Shown one piece after another: positions 1-8,637 of a stretch of DNA of 64,000 nucleotides; within the stretch, counting starts at the first letter, position 1; every line of letters begins with the position of its first letter. The notes beneath the pieces were generated by a model. It was not told the origin of the DNA. It worked only from the letters and a program-made list of their open reading frames with translations, and made no database searches. The translations under genes and the position numbers were made by a program. The stretch is from CAYRUP01 sp964489265 (lineage in GTDB: Bacteria; Pseudomonadota; Gammaproteobacteria; DSM-16500): positions 34,647 to 98,646 of the forward strand of contig CAZAXX010000001.1 in NCBI GenBank assembly GCA_964489265.1. The letters are read 5' to 3'.

Positions 1-461
1 TCTGGTGAGCCATGTAATGCTTGTCCATTGTTAAAGTACATGCAAAATGGCATGAGACCGCCACCGTTGGGTCTTGGATAAGTTTTCGAATAGCAACTGT
101 TATCGCCCATGCTGGTGATATGGTACGTGCCTCGGCCAGTTCTGCAATCGGATTCATTTGCGGCATCGGGTGGACAGTTTGTTCCACCGGCGGTCGCAAT
201 ACCTGCACGAATCAGGTTGCCATCTTTGTCATAGGCACCCCAGGCATGCGCATTGGGATCAACAACAACAGTTTTTTTGCCAGCTGTATCGAAATGTTGT
301 GGCAGTTTGGCGCTGTAATCTTCTGAAAAACGAGCAGTATCATACCGCGGGGTAGGCGGGAGGTTGTTGTAAGCCATATCTGTACGGTTAGCGCAAGACG
401 CGAGAAGAAGAACGAGGGAACAAGTAGCGAGTTGTAACGACGAAAAAAGTAATGTTCGCAT
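1..461 (-). CDS. L,D-transpeptidase-like lipoprotein (5' part; runs off the left edge)
   Basis: The reading frame is open from ATG at 461 to the window edge, giving 153 codons with no stop. AAGGAG lies 8 nt before the ATG. The start has a lipoprotein signal with lipobox LLASC (Cys at about residue 23). Next comes a segment VVVDPNAHAWGAYDKDGNLI with GIATAGG, then TGRGTYHI and MPFCMYFNNGQALHGSP. That order matches the YkuD catalytic fold of L,D-transpeptidases, including the EnhA-type family known from Legionella. The catalytic His would be the H of ALHGSP, and the catalytic Cys lies beyond the edge. It probably acts on peptidoglycan from the outer membrane. The family call is good, but truncation prevents checking the SxGC motif. 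Confidence 0.75.
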   Translation of the reverse strand, partial: MRTLLFSSLQLATCSLVLLLASCANRTDMAYNNLPPTPRYDTARFSEDYSAKLPQHFDTAGKKTVVVDPNAHAWGAYDKDGNLIRAGIATAGGTNCPPDAANESDCRTGRGTYHITSMGDNSCYSKTYPRPNGGGLMPFCMYFNNGQALHGSP

Positions 462-593
462 GGCAATCACTCCTTATTGTCATCATTTGTTAAGAATATT
501 ATACCTCTGTGAAAATAGGTTTTGGGTGTGGAATTTATGTACATTTTTAATTTTAATGGAATTTTATGGGTGATTTTGGCGGGGTATTTGGCG

Positions 594-634
594 TCATTGC
601 GAGTCCAGCGTTTTTTGCTGGACGTGGCAATCCA
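594..634. repeat. REP-like hairpin element, possible terminator
   Basis: GTCCAGC GTTTTTT GCTGGAC (603-623) is a perfect 7-bp stem. It is embedded in GTCATTGCGAG...GGCAATCCAGG, which resembles the element at 56109-56190. It lies just past the stop of the dioxygenase gene ending at 638 and could terminate the glycan operon. Confidence 0.5.
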
Positions 635-637
635 GGT

Positions 638-1447
638 TTACGACTCAGGTATTTGTGAATATTCGCCATTGGTAGGGTCAATTGAATGATCAATGAATCC
701 ATCAGTAAAATAAATATGATGTTGCAGACGTTTATCCAGTATTTCTAATTCACAACCTTTTGCAAATGCCAGTTTCTCATTTCGTTGCAGCCAATGTATG
801 TGGTGAATCATTGCTAACATATGTCGTGGGTGATTTGAAATATTCGGCATCCCTCTGTGCCAGAGACGCGCATCACGAATCAATATGCTGCCTTTTTTCA
901 TATTGGCTCGAATAGGCGGCGCAATAGTTTGTCGCGCTTCAAGAAAATCAGCTTCTACATATTTTTTGAAATGTAATATTCGGTGACTGCCAGGCCATAT
1001 TTCCATACTTCCGTTATTTTCATCCACATCAACCAGCGGAATATTAATTATCAAAGAAACAGGAGGATGAGCAATGCGATTGCCTTGCCATAATGAACCG
1101 CAATCACTATGCACAGGTTGCATCATGCTGCCTGGACAGTTTGTGTTGGCGCTGTAAAAATCACTATAAAAATTTTCACCTAAAATGCGTTCAGAAATAT
1201 CGATCACTAGCGGGTTTGAAACAATATCACGAAAAACATAAGGCGCATAACGCGGAGGATTTTGTTGGAGATGACCCTGCAGACTGCCAACACCTCCCCA
1301 TTTTTTTTCATGAATCATCTGCAGTGTTTCAGCCAGCATCTTGTGATGCAATAAATCTAAATGCAGAGAAGAAACACAATCATCAAGAATAACAAAACCT
1401 TCTAAAAGTAATTGATTGACAGTTTCATTAATATCGATATTCATCAT
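638..1447 (-). CDS. Phytanoyl-CoA dioxygenase (PhyH) family Fe(II)/2-oxoglutarate oxygenase
   Basis: The 269-residue protein has the PhyH metal triad: H113-x-D115 in PVHSDCGSL and the distal H197 in RLWHRGMPN. R208 (NHPRHM) suits 2-oxoglutarate binding. The segment IIN..LVDVDENNGSMEIWPGSH is the typical PhyH core strand. The family hydroxylates small molecules, lipids or sugars, and the substrate here cannot be read from sequence. It is the last gene of the glycan operon and overlaps the methyltransferase stop by 4 bp (ATGA). A role tailoring the operon's product, for example sugar hydroxylation, is inference. Translation may start at either Met of MMNID. Confidence 0.8.
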   Translation of the reverse strand: MMNIDINETVNQLLLEGFVILDDCVSSLHLDLLHHKMLAETLQMIHEKKWGGVGSLQGHLQQNPPRYAPYVFRDIVSNPLVIDISERILGENFYSDFYSANTNCPGSMMQPVHSDCGSLWQGNRIAHPPVSLIINIPLVDVDENNGSMEIWPGSHRILHFKKYVEADFLEARQTIAPPIRANMKKGSILIRDARLWHRGMPNISNHPRHMLAMIHHIHWLQRNEKLAFAKGCELEILDKRLQHHIYFTDGFIDHSIDPTNGEYSQIPES

Positions 1448-2121
1448 ACTTGCTCGCGTTTATTAAATGAAATTTCGTAAATAGTATGATGACCATTGGC
1501 ATCTTGCGTTTTTAACAGAGTATCAACCTGAAATAATTTTAAATTCAACGCAATTGTCAGGGGATCATGCTCAGACTCTGTCATGCTTGAAAAAGGCAGA
1601 AGAATTTTTGTGTTGGGATGAGAAAATTTTTCAAGTGACATAAAAAAACGAGTCAGTATTTCTTTGCCGCCATCTGGATTATCACCAAAGACAGGTTTTC
1701 CTAGTGTGGGATAATAGGGATGATTAAATACGATCAAATCAAACTGCATCGACGGAATATTTAAAAATAAGTCACTCTCAATAATGTGAATAGGCGCCAA
1801 ATCCGGATTTAACTTGCTATTTTCTAAGGTGCAGTGAATGGCTGGTTTATGAATATCAGCGGCCCAAACCTCCGGTATCCCACATTGTCGCATGTGCAAA
1901 GCCAATATTCCTGAACCGCAACCCATATCAAGTGCGGTGTAAATTTGTTTTTGTTTTTGAATGGCCTTCGCCAAATAAAGTGTGGTAGCACCCAAGTCAG
2001 GTGGGAATACATCCTCTGCAATTATTAATTTGATATTCAATAATTCAATAGAGTAAGGTTGTTTTTTCCTGATACGGTGAAATAGTTCACCGCGTAAAAC
2101 TTTTTGCGTTAGTGTATTCAT
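1444..2121 (-). CDS. Class I SAM-dependent methyltransferase, HemK-like
   Basis: The protein is 225 residues from the ATG at 2121. I chose this start because the open frame back to 2169 would overlap the upstream gene by 41 bp and the HemK-like fold begins here (VFPPDLGATTLYLAKAI). Motif I is LDMGCGSGILAL, motif II the acidic AADIHKPA, and motif IV FNHPYYP, which replaces the NPPY of N-methyltransferases of the HemK/RsmC kind. The NHPY variant makes the substrate uncertain. As a member of the glycan operon it may methylate a sugar or glycan intermediate rather than a release factor. It lies 7 bp after the GT-B gene and overlaps the PhyH gene. Confidence 0.8.
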   Translation of the reverse strand: MNTLTQKVLRGELFHRIRKKQPYSIELLNIKLIIAEDVFPPDLGATTLYLAKAIQKQKQIYTALDMGCGSGILALHMRQCGIPEVWAADIHKPAIHCTLENSKLNPDLAPIHIIESDLFLNIPSMQFDLIVFNHPYYPTLGKPVFGDNPDGGKEILTRFFMSLEKFSHPNTKILLPFSSMTESEHDPLTIALNLKLFQVDTLLKTQDANGHHTIYEISFNKREQV

Positions 2122-2128
2122 GGGATGC

Positions 2129-3373
2129 TCAAGTGTAATGATGGATAATAAAATCAGATACAGTGTCATTGGTAGTAAAAGGACTTTTTTCGGATTTTGA
2201 TTTTAATGAATTGAGTGACATTGCAAGATACGAGTTGCGTTCTTTTTCATTCTGCATGTTTTCAATAAAAGCGAAAGCAAGCTCGCACAAACGATTGAGA
2301 TTCAACTCAGAAAATAATACATTTTGTTGGATTATTTTATATATCTCATGCGCATCTTCTTCGCCAAATTGCACAGGTCGCGAAGGAAATTCTTCATTGA
2401 TCAGAAATCGATTCGGATCAAACCCCGTTGTTTGTAATAATTGAAAAATTGAAAATTGTCCGGCATTTTGTTCAGGCAACAAAAACACAGGACAGTTGCA
2501 ATAAATTGCTTCATAAATTGTTTCTAAACCTGGTGAGGTAAACAATGCGAGAGCGTTTTCCATCATATTGAAATTTTCTTCTTGAGAAACAGACGGGATA
2601 AGCCGTACATTGTCTGGTAGTTTTTCTGTAGTCGCTTGATTTAAAATAACTGGATTAGCGCAAATAACAATTTCTAAGTTAGGTTGTAAATAACCGATGT
2701 ATTTAGCTAATTGAATGCATAATTGCAAATAACAAGTATTTTCAGCCGTCGTTACAACACTGTTTCGACTACCAGATAACTGAATGAGAACTTGATTTTT
2801 TTGGAAGTTGGCATTTTTAGTTAATTGATATGGAATAAAGATATCGCAAAATGACATGTTCATTTCGTTTTTATAAATATCAAATAACTGATCAAGCCCA
2901 AAGAAATTTCGTGTGAAACAATGCGTAGAAAGCATATAGCCAAGAAAAATTCCTTCGTGTGGATTGTTGTTGAATATATCCATGAATAAATTTTTGGCTT
3001 CTGCAAAATGATTGCTTTTTTTAAGCTGATAGAGATTATCGCGATGCTCAATCATTCTGTCGCGCTTTTGAAAAACATCCCAATACCAAAATAAATTACA
3101 ATAAAAAACGGAAGGAATATCTTTCAGCCATGCATCTACCACCGTGAATGGATCAAATGAGCTGAGTAAAATATCTAAATTTGAATAATTTATCTCATTA
3201 CTCCATTGATCTATTACGCCAGGACTTCGTTCAGAAAATAATTCCATGACTTCATTTTTGAGGGCATAAATCTCAAATGAGTCAGATTTCATTTTTAAAT
3301 TTTTTAAGATTGAAAACAAATTCGAAGTTGGGCCGAATCCAAAAAATTGTGAACTGACATACATTTTTTTCAT
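2129..3373 (-). CDS. GT-B-fold glycosyltransferase-like protein
   Basis: This 414-residue protein has no signal peptide or membrane segment. The N-terminal half begins YVSSQFFGFGPTSNLFSILK. The C-terminal half reads QLSGSRNS near 210 and then DNVRLIPSV...ENALALFTSPGLETIYEAI..CPVFLLPEQNAGQ (about 260-325). That tail is the pattern of the nucleotide-sugar domain of GT28/MurG-like enzymes, with a Gly-rich loop, a Glu and a Pro-Val strand. It probably transfers a sugar within the operon pathway. It follows the HAD gene by 5 bp and is preceded by GGGAGAT. Divergence from named GT families is large, so the assignment rests on motif order only. Confidence 0.55.
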   Translation of the reverse strand: MKKMYVSSQFFGFGPTSNLFSILKNLKMKSDSFEIYALKNEVMELFSERSPGVIDQWSNEINYSNLDILLSSFDPFTVVDAWLKDIPSVFYCNLFWYWDVFQKRDRMIEHRDNLYQLKKSNHFAEAKNLFMDIFNNNPHEGIFLGYMLSTHCFTRNFFGLDQLFDIYKNEMNMSFCDIFIPYQLTKNANFQKNQVLIQLSGSRNSVVTTAENTCYLQLCIQLAKYIGYLQPNLEIVICANPVILNQATTEKLPDNVRLIPSVSQEENFNMMENALALFTSPGLETIYEAIYCNCPVFLLPEQNAGQFSIFQLLQTTGFDPNRFLINEEFPSRPVQFGEEDAHEIYKIIQQNVLFSELNLNRLCELAFAFIENMQNEKERNSYLAMSLNSLKSKSEKSPFTTNDTVSDFIIHHYT

Positions 3374-3378
3374 TTTAT

Positions 3379-4008
3379 TTATCTCCCATAGCTGTGTAGT
3401 TCATGAATACGCGCCATGATGGCTGCTAACGTGACATCGGAAGTCTTTTTCACGACCAATACATGAGCTCCCGCAGCTTCTGCTGCTTCAATTCCTTTTT
3501 TATGGTCTTCTAAAACCAGGCATTCAGAAGGAGCCAGATTTAATTTTGTAATGGTCGTCAAATAGATTTCTGGATGAGGTTTTGGGTGTATGACATCGCT
3601 TGATGAAAATATCGCATCTAAAAAAATATTTAATTTTGATTTTTCCATCATGAGTTCAACTGTATGCCGGATAGAGTTTGATGCAACAGCCAATTTGTAA
3701 TTCATTTTTTTTAATGCGTTAAATGCTGTGATATGTTCAGCACAGGGTCTGCAATATTCATTGATCAACTCGAGTGTAAATTGTTGTTTAAGTCGATTTA
3801 TCTCACTGTGTAAATGACGTGGAAGACCTTCGGATTGAGATAATATTTCTAATTTTTTTCTAGTGGGCAAACCATCATAAATCGTTTCATGATCAAGTCG
3901 GTTGATTGAAAAATTATGTTGTAATAGGGCGCGATTTAGCGCTTCATAATGCCATTCCTTTGCATCAATCAAAACACCATCCATATCAAAAATAACGGCC
4001 TTAATCAT
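3379..4008 (-). CDS. HAD-superfamily phosphatase, beta-phosphoglucomutase-like
   Basis: The 209-residue protein has all HAD motifs: nucleophile D8 and acid D10 in FDMDGVLID, a helical cap (about 18-85), motif II Ser in LAVASNS, motif III Lys in HPKPHPEIY, and motif IV in CLVLEDHKKGIEAA. The family dephosphorylates or isomerises small sugar phosphates. It overlaps the GDPD gene by 8 bp and is followed closely by the GT-B gene, so translation is coupled. In this context it may remove phosphate from an activated-sugar precursor. The exact substrate is unknown. Confidence 0.85.
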   Translation of the reverse strand: MIKAVIFDMDGVLIDAKEWHYEALNRALLQHNFSINRLDHETIYDGLPTRKKLEILSQSEGLPRHLHSEINRLKQQFTLELINEYCRPCAEHITAFNALKKMNYKLAVASNSIRHTVELMMEKSKLNIFLDAIFSSSDVIHPKPHPEIYLTTITKLNLAPSECLVLEDHKKGIEAAEAAGAHVLVVKKTSDVTLAAIMARIHELHSYGR

Positions 4009-4627
4009 TTTTGACTCCGAAATAAGATTGCGCTTTATCTGGAAAATCTGTGCAAAGCAGTAAATTGGGATGCGATGCTAATGTCTGCAGTATTTCCCAG
4101 ACATTTTGATGATCACGCTGGTGCAATTCGGGAGAAACGACACAAACAAATTTTTCAGCATCGAGATACTGTTTGATCTGTTCTGCTGTGTACCAAGTGG
4201 AATTAAATGCGTCTAACCAAATTCCTGCTGATTTATCGAGTAAGACAGGAGTCGGTTCAAGCTCACTTAGGCGTGTGAAAATAGCAAGATTATTGTGTGC
4301 ATAGCTACGCATATCTGGAATAGACATATCAAACGCAAACCATTTTTTAATTTTTTTTCTTTCCATAATGGATTTGAAGGGTAAGGCCAATCCATCAGAT
4401 TTAATGTTCATGGCAAGCGTAATGGAAGAATCACCCACAATATCTAAAAACTCAGTCAACGTGATTTCATTGCCTGTTGGAATGTCATGTGAAATAACAA
4501 GTGTGCCCTGGTAATCGCGAATATCGGTTTCTATGCCGAAGCGCATTGCAACAGATCTTTCAAAAGCAACGCGCTGATTTTTTTCTTCTGTTGCATGCCA
4601 AAAACCGCGATGACTAATTATTTTCAT
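4001..4627 (-). CDS. Short glycerophosphodiester phosphodiesterase-like (GDPD) protein
   Basis: The 208-residue protein begins MKIISHRGFWHAT and continues with GIETDIRDYQGTLVISHD. These are the GDPD signature HRG, the E-x-D metal pair and the SHD catalytic His. It is shorter than classical GDPDs (about 240-350) and has no signal peptide, so it is cytoplasmic. Its N-terminus overlaps the nucleotidyltransferase gene by 14 bp and its C-terminus overlaps the HAD gene by 8 bp. The three proteins are therefore probably made in step and act in one pathway, perhaps making or recycling a phosphodiester-linked building block. That role is inference. Confidence 0.75.
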   Translation of the reverse strand: MKIISHRGFWHATEEKNQRVAFERSVAMRFGIETDIRDYQGTLVISHDIPTGNEITLTEFLDIVGDSSITLAMNIKSDGLALPFKSIMERKKIKKWFAFDMSIPDMRSYAHNNLAIFTRLSELEPTPVLLDKSAGIWLDAFNSTWYTAEQIKQYLDAEKFVCVVSPELHQRDHQNVWEILQTLASHPNLLLCTDFPDKAQSYFGVKND

Positions 4628-5384
4628 TTTTTAGTTCCGCAATTTTTTCTGACAATTTCAAATTCATGAAGTACGTTAAATCGGCTGGCGTACCTAATCC
4701 ATACATGCCATTGCGGTCAGCACCAATATTATAAATTCCTATTCTTTTTTCTGCTTCAATGAGTTGATTGAAAACAGGTGCGACATAGAATTCGCCATTA
4801 ACTCGCAAGTTTTTTTTAATCATTGCTCGGGCAGCAGATACAAAATCGTTACCTTTGCTAAAGTTATAAATTCCCACGGTGGCTTCATCAGAAATGGCTT
4901 GCTTCTCGACGACTTTTGTTACGTATTGTTCTGCATTTAAATCAACAAACGACCATTTAGGATCATGCGCGCGCATTGTCATAATTAACCCATCAAGTTG
5001 CTCATGAGTCATTTTGTTCAAGTAGAGATTAATATCAAAATCGATGTATTGATCACTGTTAGCAATCATCAAAGGTTCAGCAGTATTAATCCATTTTTCT
5101 GCTGCTAAAACAGTGCAAGCAGCACCTTCTGTGACAGTATCAAGTTCTACTAAAATTGAATTTTCCGCATACGTTTTTAGTTTTTTATGCAATTGATATT
5201 CTATGGCATGTGAGCGCTGACAAATGAAAATAAAGCGATGCGAACAAGCAGGCCGAATATTATTAACAACTAATTGAATCATTGGTGTTTGGTGAATTGG
5301 AATAAGTGGTTTTGGCATTGGATATTCTGTTCGATTAAATCGGCTGCCATTGCCTGCCATTGGAATGACTATATTTAATGTCAT
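4614..5384 (-). CDS. Sugar-phosphate nucleotidyltransferase-like protein
   Basis: It is 256 residues from the ATG at 5384, which is preceded by GAAGGAAATTTT. The in-frame ATG at 5402 lacks such a site. The protein starts TLNIVIPMAGNGSRF...PMPKPLIPI, the nucleotide-binding G-x-G-x-R-F and the PKPL motif of NTP:sugar-1-phosphate nucleotidyltransferases. IANSDQYIDFD carries the metal-binding Asp and NGEFYVAPVFN the sugar pocket. The nucleotide and sugar cannot be told. It sits between the polytopic transferase (4-bp overlap with the longer frame) and the GDPD gene, and likely makes the activated donor for this operon. Confidence 0.8.
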   Translation of the reverse strand: MTLNIVIPMAGNGSRFNRTEYPMPKPLIPIHQTPMIQLVVNNIRPACSHRFIFICQRSHAIEYQLHKKLKTYAENSILVELDTVTEGAACTVLAAEKWINTAEPLMIANSDQYIDFDINLYLNKMTHEQLDGLIMTMRAHDPKWSFVDLNAEQYVTKVVEKQAISDEATVGIYNFSKGNDFVSAARAMIKKNLRVNGEFYVAPVFNQLIEAEKRIGIYNIGADRNGMYGLGTPADLTYFMNLKLSEKIAELKNENN

Positions 5385-5398
5385 AAAATTTCCTTCAT

Positions 5399-7006
5399 TC
5401 AAAAGATGCGTTTATTTGTATGACTTACCCATTGCTTCTGTAAGACGGTGTTAAATTCATTTTTCTTTGCAATATAAATAAGTAACTGTGTATGGTCAGG
5501 GCAAGCGAGTGATACATCGGGTTTTGGCGCGCGTAATAAAATGTATTTTTCAAAAAATTGGAACTGTTTGTTGTCCGTCACAAGAATGAAATCATATTTT
5601 TTAGTGCTTTCTTTTTCAGAATATGGATAGAGATCCATTCCGACACAAGGTTCAAGTGTGTTGCAGACGGGATAAATTTCGACATTTTTGTGACTTAAAA
5701 ACGAAACTGAGTAGCTATTCCAATAGTCACTCACGCCGCGCGTGAGATGATATGTATCAACATAGTGATCGATGCAATCAGCAATTCTTGCTTCGCGTGT
5801 TGAAGGTATTTTTTGCAAGACTTGCGCTACCGTACGTCGCTGATCCTGCGATATTTTTAGCGTGAGAAGTAAACATATAATTAAAAAAACATAGTTAAAT
5901 TTAACTAATTGTTTTGATGTGAGAAACGCAATTATGACAAGTAGCGGAAAAATGGCTAAAGAAAAAAAATAGCGAAAATTAGCTGGATCATTGCCTATAA
6001 TACCCGCCGCAATGGGTCCAATAAAATTTAGCACAATTGCGGTGAGAGCAAACAATGCAAAAAAATAACTGTTATTTTCAGGAATGGATTGCCGCAAATT
6101 TTTCAATATTAAATAAACTGAAATCACGACAGAGAGTAACCAACCAAACAAAATTATTTGTATTAATAAATCATGATAACCATATAAAATTTCGACGTTC
6201 GTAACTATATTGTTAAGTGATGGCACGATTCCACAGCCGCTTGCTAATTTTACGGATGCAGTTGAATGAGGATTGACGAAAGGTTCAAGTAGATTGGTTG
6301 CAAAGAAATACGCTAAGCTCACTACAACAAAAAGCTTAGCTGTTTCTCTAAAATAATATCTATTTTCCAGAAAAATATACGAATACACAGTCGAGCTAAA
6401 TAAGGTAAAAAGCGCAGGTGCGATCAAAGTAACCACTATCAATTTGCCATTCACAACAGCAAAAGCAATTAACATAAAAAGCAAAACCATTTTATACCAA
6501 CGTGGATTGCTAATGTGATCAACGATTAGTGCCAATGCAAAAAATGCCAGTATTGTCGCGCCTAAATTATCATTTGTGCTGTAATACCATAACCACATTC
6601 CAGGGTAATGCGCTGACAATAATACGATACTGCAAGTAATCAAAAGTATGCTTGTGTATAGTGGCAATCCTTTTCGTCCAAGGCTTTTAAATACAGCGAT
6701 TATAGATAGTAGCAACATGCTAATTTGAAAAATTGTTGTCGAATATACTTTGATAATGATGTTGCTAAACATTAATTTACTAAGGAAATAGCCAAGGAAA
6801 TCTGGAAAATATGCAGGTGAAAATGTAAATAATAAATTATACCAGGCAGAAATTCCTCGACTTAAGAGTGCTCTTGACCAAACTTCTTCAATAAATGTAT
6901 CGCTGGTTGTGGGGATTGCAAAAAACATAAAGTAGCAAGCCAGACTTAACAAAATAACGCTAAGAATTGCTATTACGCGATTCTGCTGTACCTGTTTAAT
7001 TTTCAA
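5399..7006 (-). CDS. Polytopic membrane protein, probable GT-C-type glycosyltransferase
   Basis: The 535-residue protein has roughly ten to twelve hydrophobic segments between about residues 10 and 395, then a soluble C-terminal domain of about 130 residues. An acidic loop after the first helix (TSDTFIEEVW) resembles the catalytic loop of lipid-linked-sugar GT-C enzymes. The gene overlaps the upstream GT2 by 11 bp. A GT2 plus GT-C pair commonly makes a polyprenyl-phosphate sugar and transfers it outside the cytoplasmic membrane. The specific family is not recognised, so the enzymatic call is inference from topology and neighbours. Confidence 0.5.
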   Translation of the reverse strand: MKIKQVQQNRVIAILSVILLSLACYFMFFAIPTTSDTFIEEVWSRALLSRGISAWYNLLFTFSPAYFPDFLGYFLSKLMFSNIIIKVYSTTIFQISMLLLSIIAVFKSLGRKGLPLYTSILLITCSIVLLSAHYPGMWLWYYSTNDNLGATILAFFALALIVDHISNPRWYKMVLLFMLIAFAVVNGKLIVVTLIAPALFTLFSSTVYSYIFLENRYYFRETAKLFVVVSLAYFFATNLLEPFVNPHSTASVKLASGCGIVPSLNNIVTNVEILYGYHDLLIQIILFGWLLSVVISVYLILKNLRQSIPENNSYFFALFALTAIVLNFIGPIAAGIIGNDPANFRYFFSLAIFPLLVIIAFLTSKQLVKFNYVFLIICLLLTLKISQDQRRTVAQVLQKIPSTREARIADCIDHYVDTYHLTRGVSDYWNSYSVSFLSHKNVEIYPVCNTLEPCVGMDLYPYSEKESTKKYDFILVTDNKQFQFFEKYILLRAPKPDVSLACPDHTQLLIYIAKKNEFNTVLQKQWVSHTNKRIF

Positions 7007-7730
7007 ATGTTTTTCCTCTTAGAAAAAAATACTTGGCAAACAATCGCAAAATAATGAATGTCTGTTTAAGCACTTTGGCATTACTAATTTGATCTTCCTG
7101 ACGCCAGGAGATTGGGATATAAATAATTTTCGCTTTTTTATTTAATGCATAAAGTAAGAGATGCACATCGAACGTTAAGTTATTTGGAAACTTCAAAAAA
7201 AATTGATCTTGCAAAAAATTCACTTTGAAGCAATTAAGGCCTGCTATTAGATCATCTATTTTTCGACGATTAATGACAGCGCAAATTTGATTTAAGACTT
7301 GATTCCCTATGCGGCGGACAAGCGAATAACCTTCTAATTTTGAATTTTTATGGAAACGAGCACCAATTGTTAAGTCAAAATTCTGATAATGCTCCGATTC
7401 AAGTATCGGTAAAAAATCACGGATATCTGCTTGATCGTCGCCATGTACTGAGATTATGTAATCGTAATTATTTTCTATTGCATACAGGAAGGCTCGTTTT
7501 ATCGAACCGCCCAAGTTGTAGTTTTCATGATTTTGCAGTAAAACGAGGCTGAGTCCAAGTTCAAGCGCAGCCCCTTTTGCTGCTTCAATTGTATTATCGG
7601 TACTGCGATTATCAATCAAGACGATTTCTGTAATATGCTTTTGAACAGCGCTATTAATTTTTTGCAGCACTCTGCCTATTTGCTTTTCGCAATTATAGGT
7701 TGGTATAAACAACAATATTCGATTTAACAT
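6996..7730 (-). CDS. Family 2 glycosyltransferase, DPM1/GtrB-like
   Basis: The 244-residue protein begins NRILLFIPTYNCEKQIGRVL. It has the GT2 nucleotide-binding Asp region IVLIDNRSTDNT and the metal site in YIISVHGDDQAD. An LGGSIKRAFLYA helix is also present. There is no C-terminal double membrane helix, so it resembles soluble dolichyl/undecaprenyl-phosphate sugar synthases. It is the first gene of the eight-gene minus-strand operon. AAGAGGACTTTCAA precedes the ATG. It may make a lipid-linked monosaccharide for the polytopic transferase that follows. Confidence 0.85.
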   Translation of the reverse strand: MLNRILLFIPTYNCEKQIGRVLQKINSAVQKHITEIVLIDNRSTDNTIEAAKGAALELGLSLVLLQNHENYNLGGSIKRAFLYAIENNYDYIISVHGDDQADIRDFLPILESEHYQNFDLTIGARFHKNSKLEGYSLVRRIGNQVLNQICAVINRRKIDDLIAGLNCFKVNFLQDQFFLKFPNNLTFDVHLLLYALNKKAKIIYIPISWRQEDQISNAKVLKQTFIILRLFAKYFFLRGKTFEN

Positions 7731-7741
7731 TTGAAAGTCCT

Positions 7742-7761
7742 CTTAATTAATACTTAAATAA
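7742..7761 (+). promoter_or_regulatory. PmrA-box-like direct repeat
   Basis: CTTAATTAATACTTAAATAA has two CTTAA units 11 bp apart, like the Legionella/Coxiella PmrA consensus cTTAAtatT-N2-cTTAAtatT as I recall it. It lies in the gap between the glycan operon and the luxR-type gene and could serve either. AT-rich sequence makes chance matches possible. Confidence 0.35.
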
Positions 7762-7777
7762 TTTCGCCTCAGGTGCG

Positions 7778-7797
7778 ATACTGTATGAATACGGTAT
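7778..7797. promoter_or_regulatory. lux-box-like 20-bp dyad
   Basis: ATACTGTATGAATACGGTAT is a dyad with 16 of 20 positions symmetric (ATACnGTATnnATACnGTAT). Its length and form match operators of LuxR-type regulators. It lies 27 bp before the ATG of the LuxR-type gene at 7825, so autoregulation or control of the divergent glycan operon is plausible. Confidence 0.4.
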
Positions 7798-7824
7798 TGA
7801 TATATTTTGTACACGAGGTTTTAG

Positions 7825-8595
7825 ATGATTAGCCAAAATCACCCATTTCTTCAGATGGCTGAAGATATTGATCAAATTTGTAATCCATTAAAAAAATTCG
7901 GGGTGCATTTGTTTTCTTATCGAAAAACATTTGCGGATGGTTCGCGTGTCAATCTTTCCAATAATGCAAATTGGCTTGATGATTACTATAATTTAGATTT
8001 ATTTAAATCGAGTTTGTTTGAATATGATATCGAAAATTATGCGACTGGATTTTCTCTGTGGCCGCAAGAAAGTGCATTGCCGATTTTTTCTCATGGCAGA
8101 ATGCGCTATAACAGCGACAATGGAATTACACTCACACTGAAACAGCCTGATTTTTGTGAATTTTTTATTTTTGGTGCTGACAAAAATAATAAGCAAATGC
8201 TGAATATTTATATCAATAATTTAGAATTAATAAAAAATTTCACGGATTATTTTCATGCAGAAACAACGCGCTTGATGAAAGAAGCAGAGCAGTCACTGAT
8301 TCAGATTCAGCTCAAGAATTCTGAGAATCAAACATTTGAGAATATCTATAATTGTGACTTTTCTGAAATAAAGCAGTTATTTAAAATAACGAAACCAACT
8401 GAAAAAGATATTCTTTTGGCGAAGTTGAGTCCGAGAGAAATTGACTGTGTTGAACTCATCTTGCAAGGCAAAACAGCGAAAGAAATTGCGCGTCATTTGA
8501 ATTTATCCTACCGAACAGTGGAGTTTTATCTCAATAATCTTCGTCAAAAAACCGGTAGCCGTAATAAATTTGAGCTAATAAAATTATTTAGCTAG
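7825..8595 (+). CDS. LuxR-family transcriptional regulator
   Basis: The 256-residue protein ends in a clear GerE/LuxR helix-turn-helix (about 195-255): LSPREIDCVELILQGKTAKE, then IARHLNLSYRTVEFYLNNL with the recognition helix, and RNKFELI. The N-terminal 170 residues form a sensory domain that I cannot assign to the acyl-homoserine-lactone family or to a receiver (no phospho-Asp pattern). It begins GAGGTTTTAG before ATG. It diverges from the glycan operon and has a lux-box-like dyad in front, which suggests local or self control. Ligand and targets are unknown. Confidence 0.85.
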   Translation: MISQNHPFLQMAEDIDQICNPLKKFGVHLFSYRKTFADGSRVNLSNNANWLDDYYNLDLFKSSLFEYDIENYATGFSLWPQESALPIFSHGRMRYNSDNGITLTLKQPDFCEFFIFGADKNNKQMLNIYINNLELIKNFTDYFHAETTRLMKEAEQSLIQIQLKNSENQTFENIYNCDFSEIKQLFKITKPTEKDILLAKLSPREIDCVELILQGKTAKEIARHLNLSYRTVEFYLNNLRQKTGSRNKFELIKLFS

Positions 8596-8637
8596 AGTAT
8601 ACTGGTGGTAGTTATTTAACAAAGGAGGTTTTTTGAT

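Noticed and set aside
1444..2169. Longer start of the methyltransferase at 2169
   Set aside because: It would overlap the glycosyltransferase gene by 41 bp and adds a segment outside the fold.
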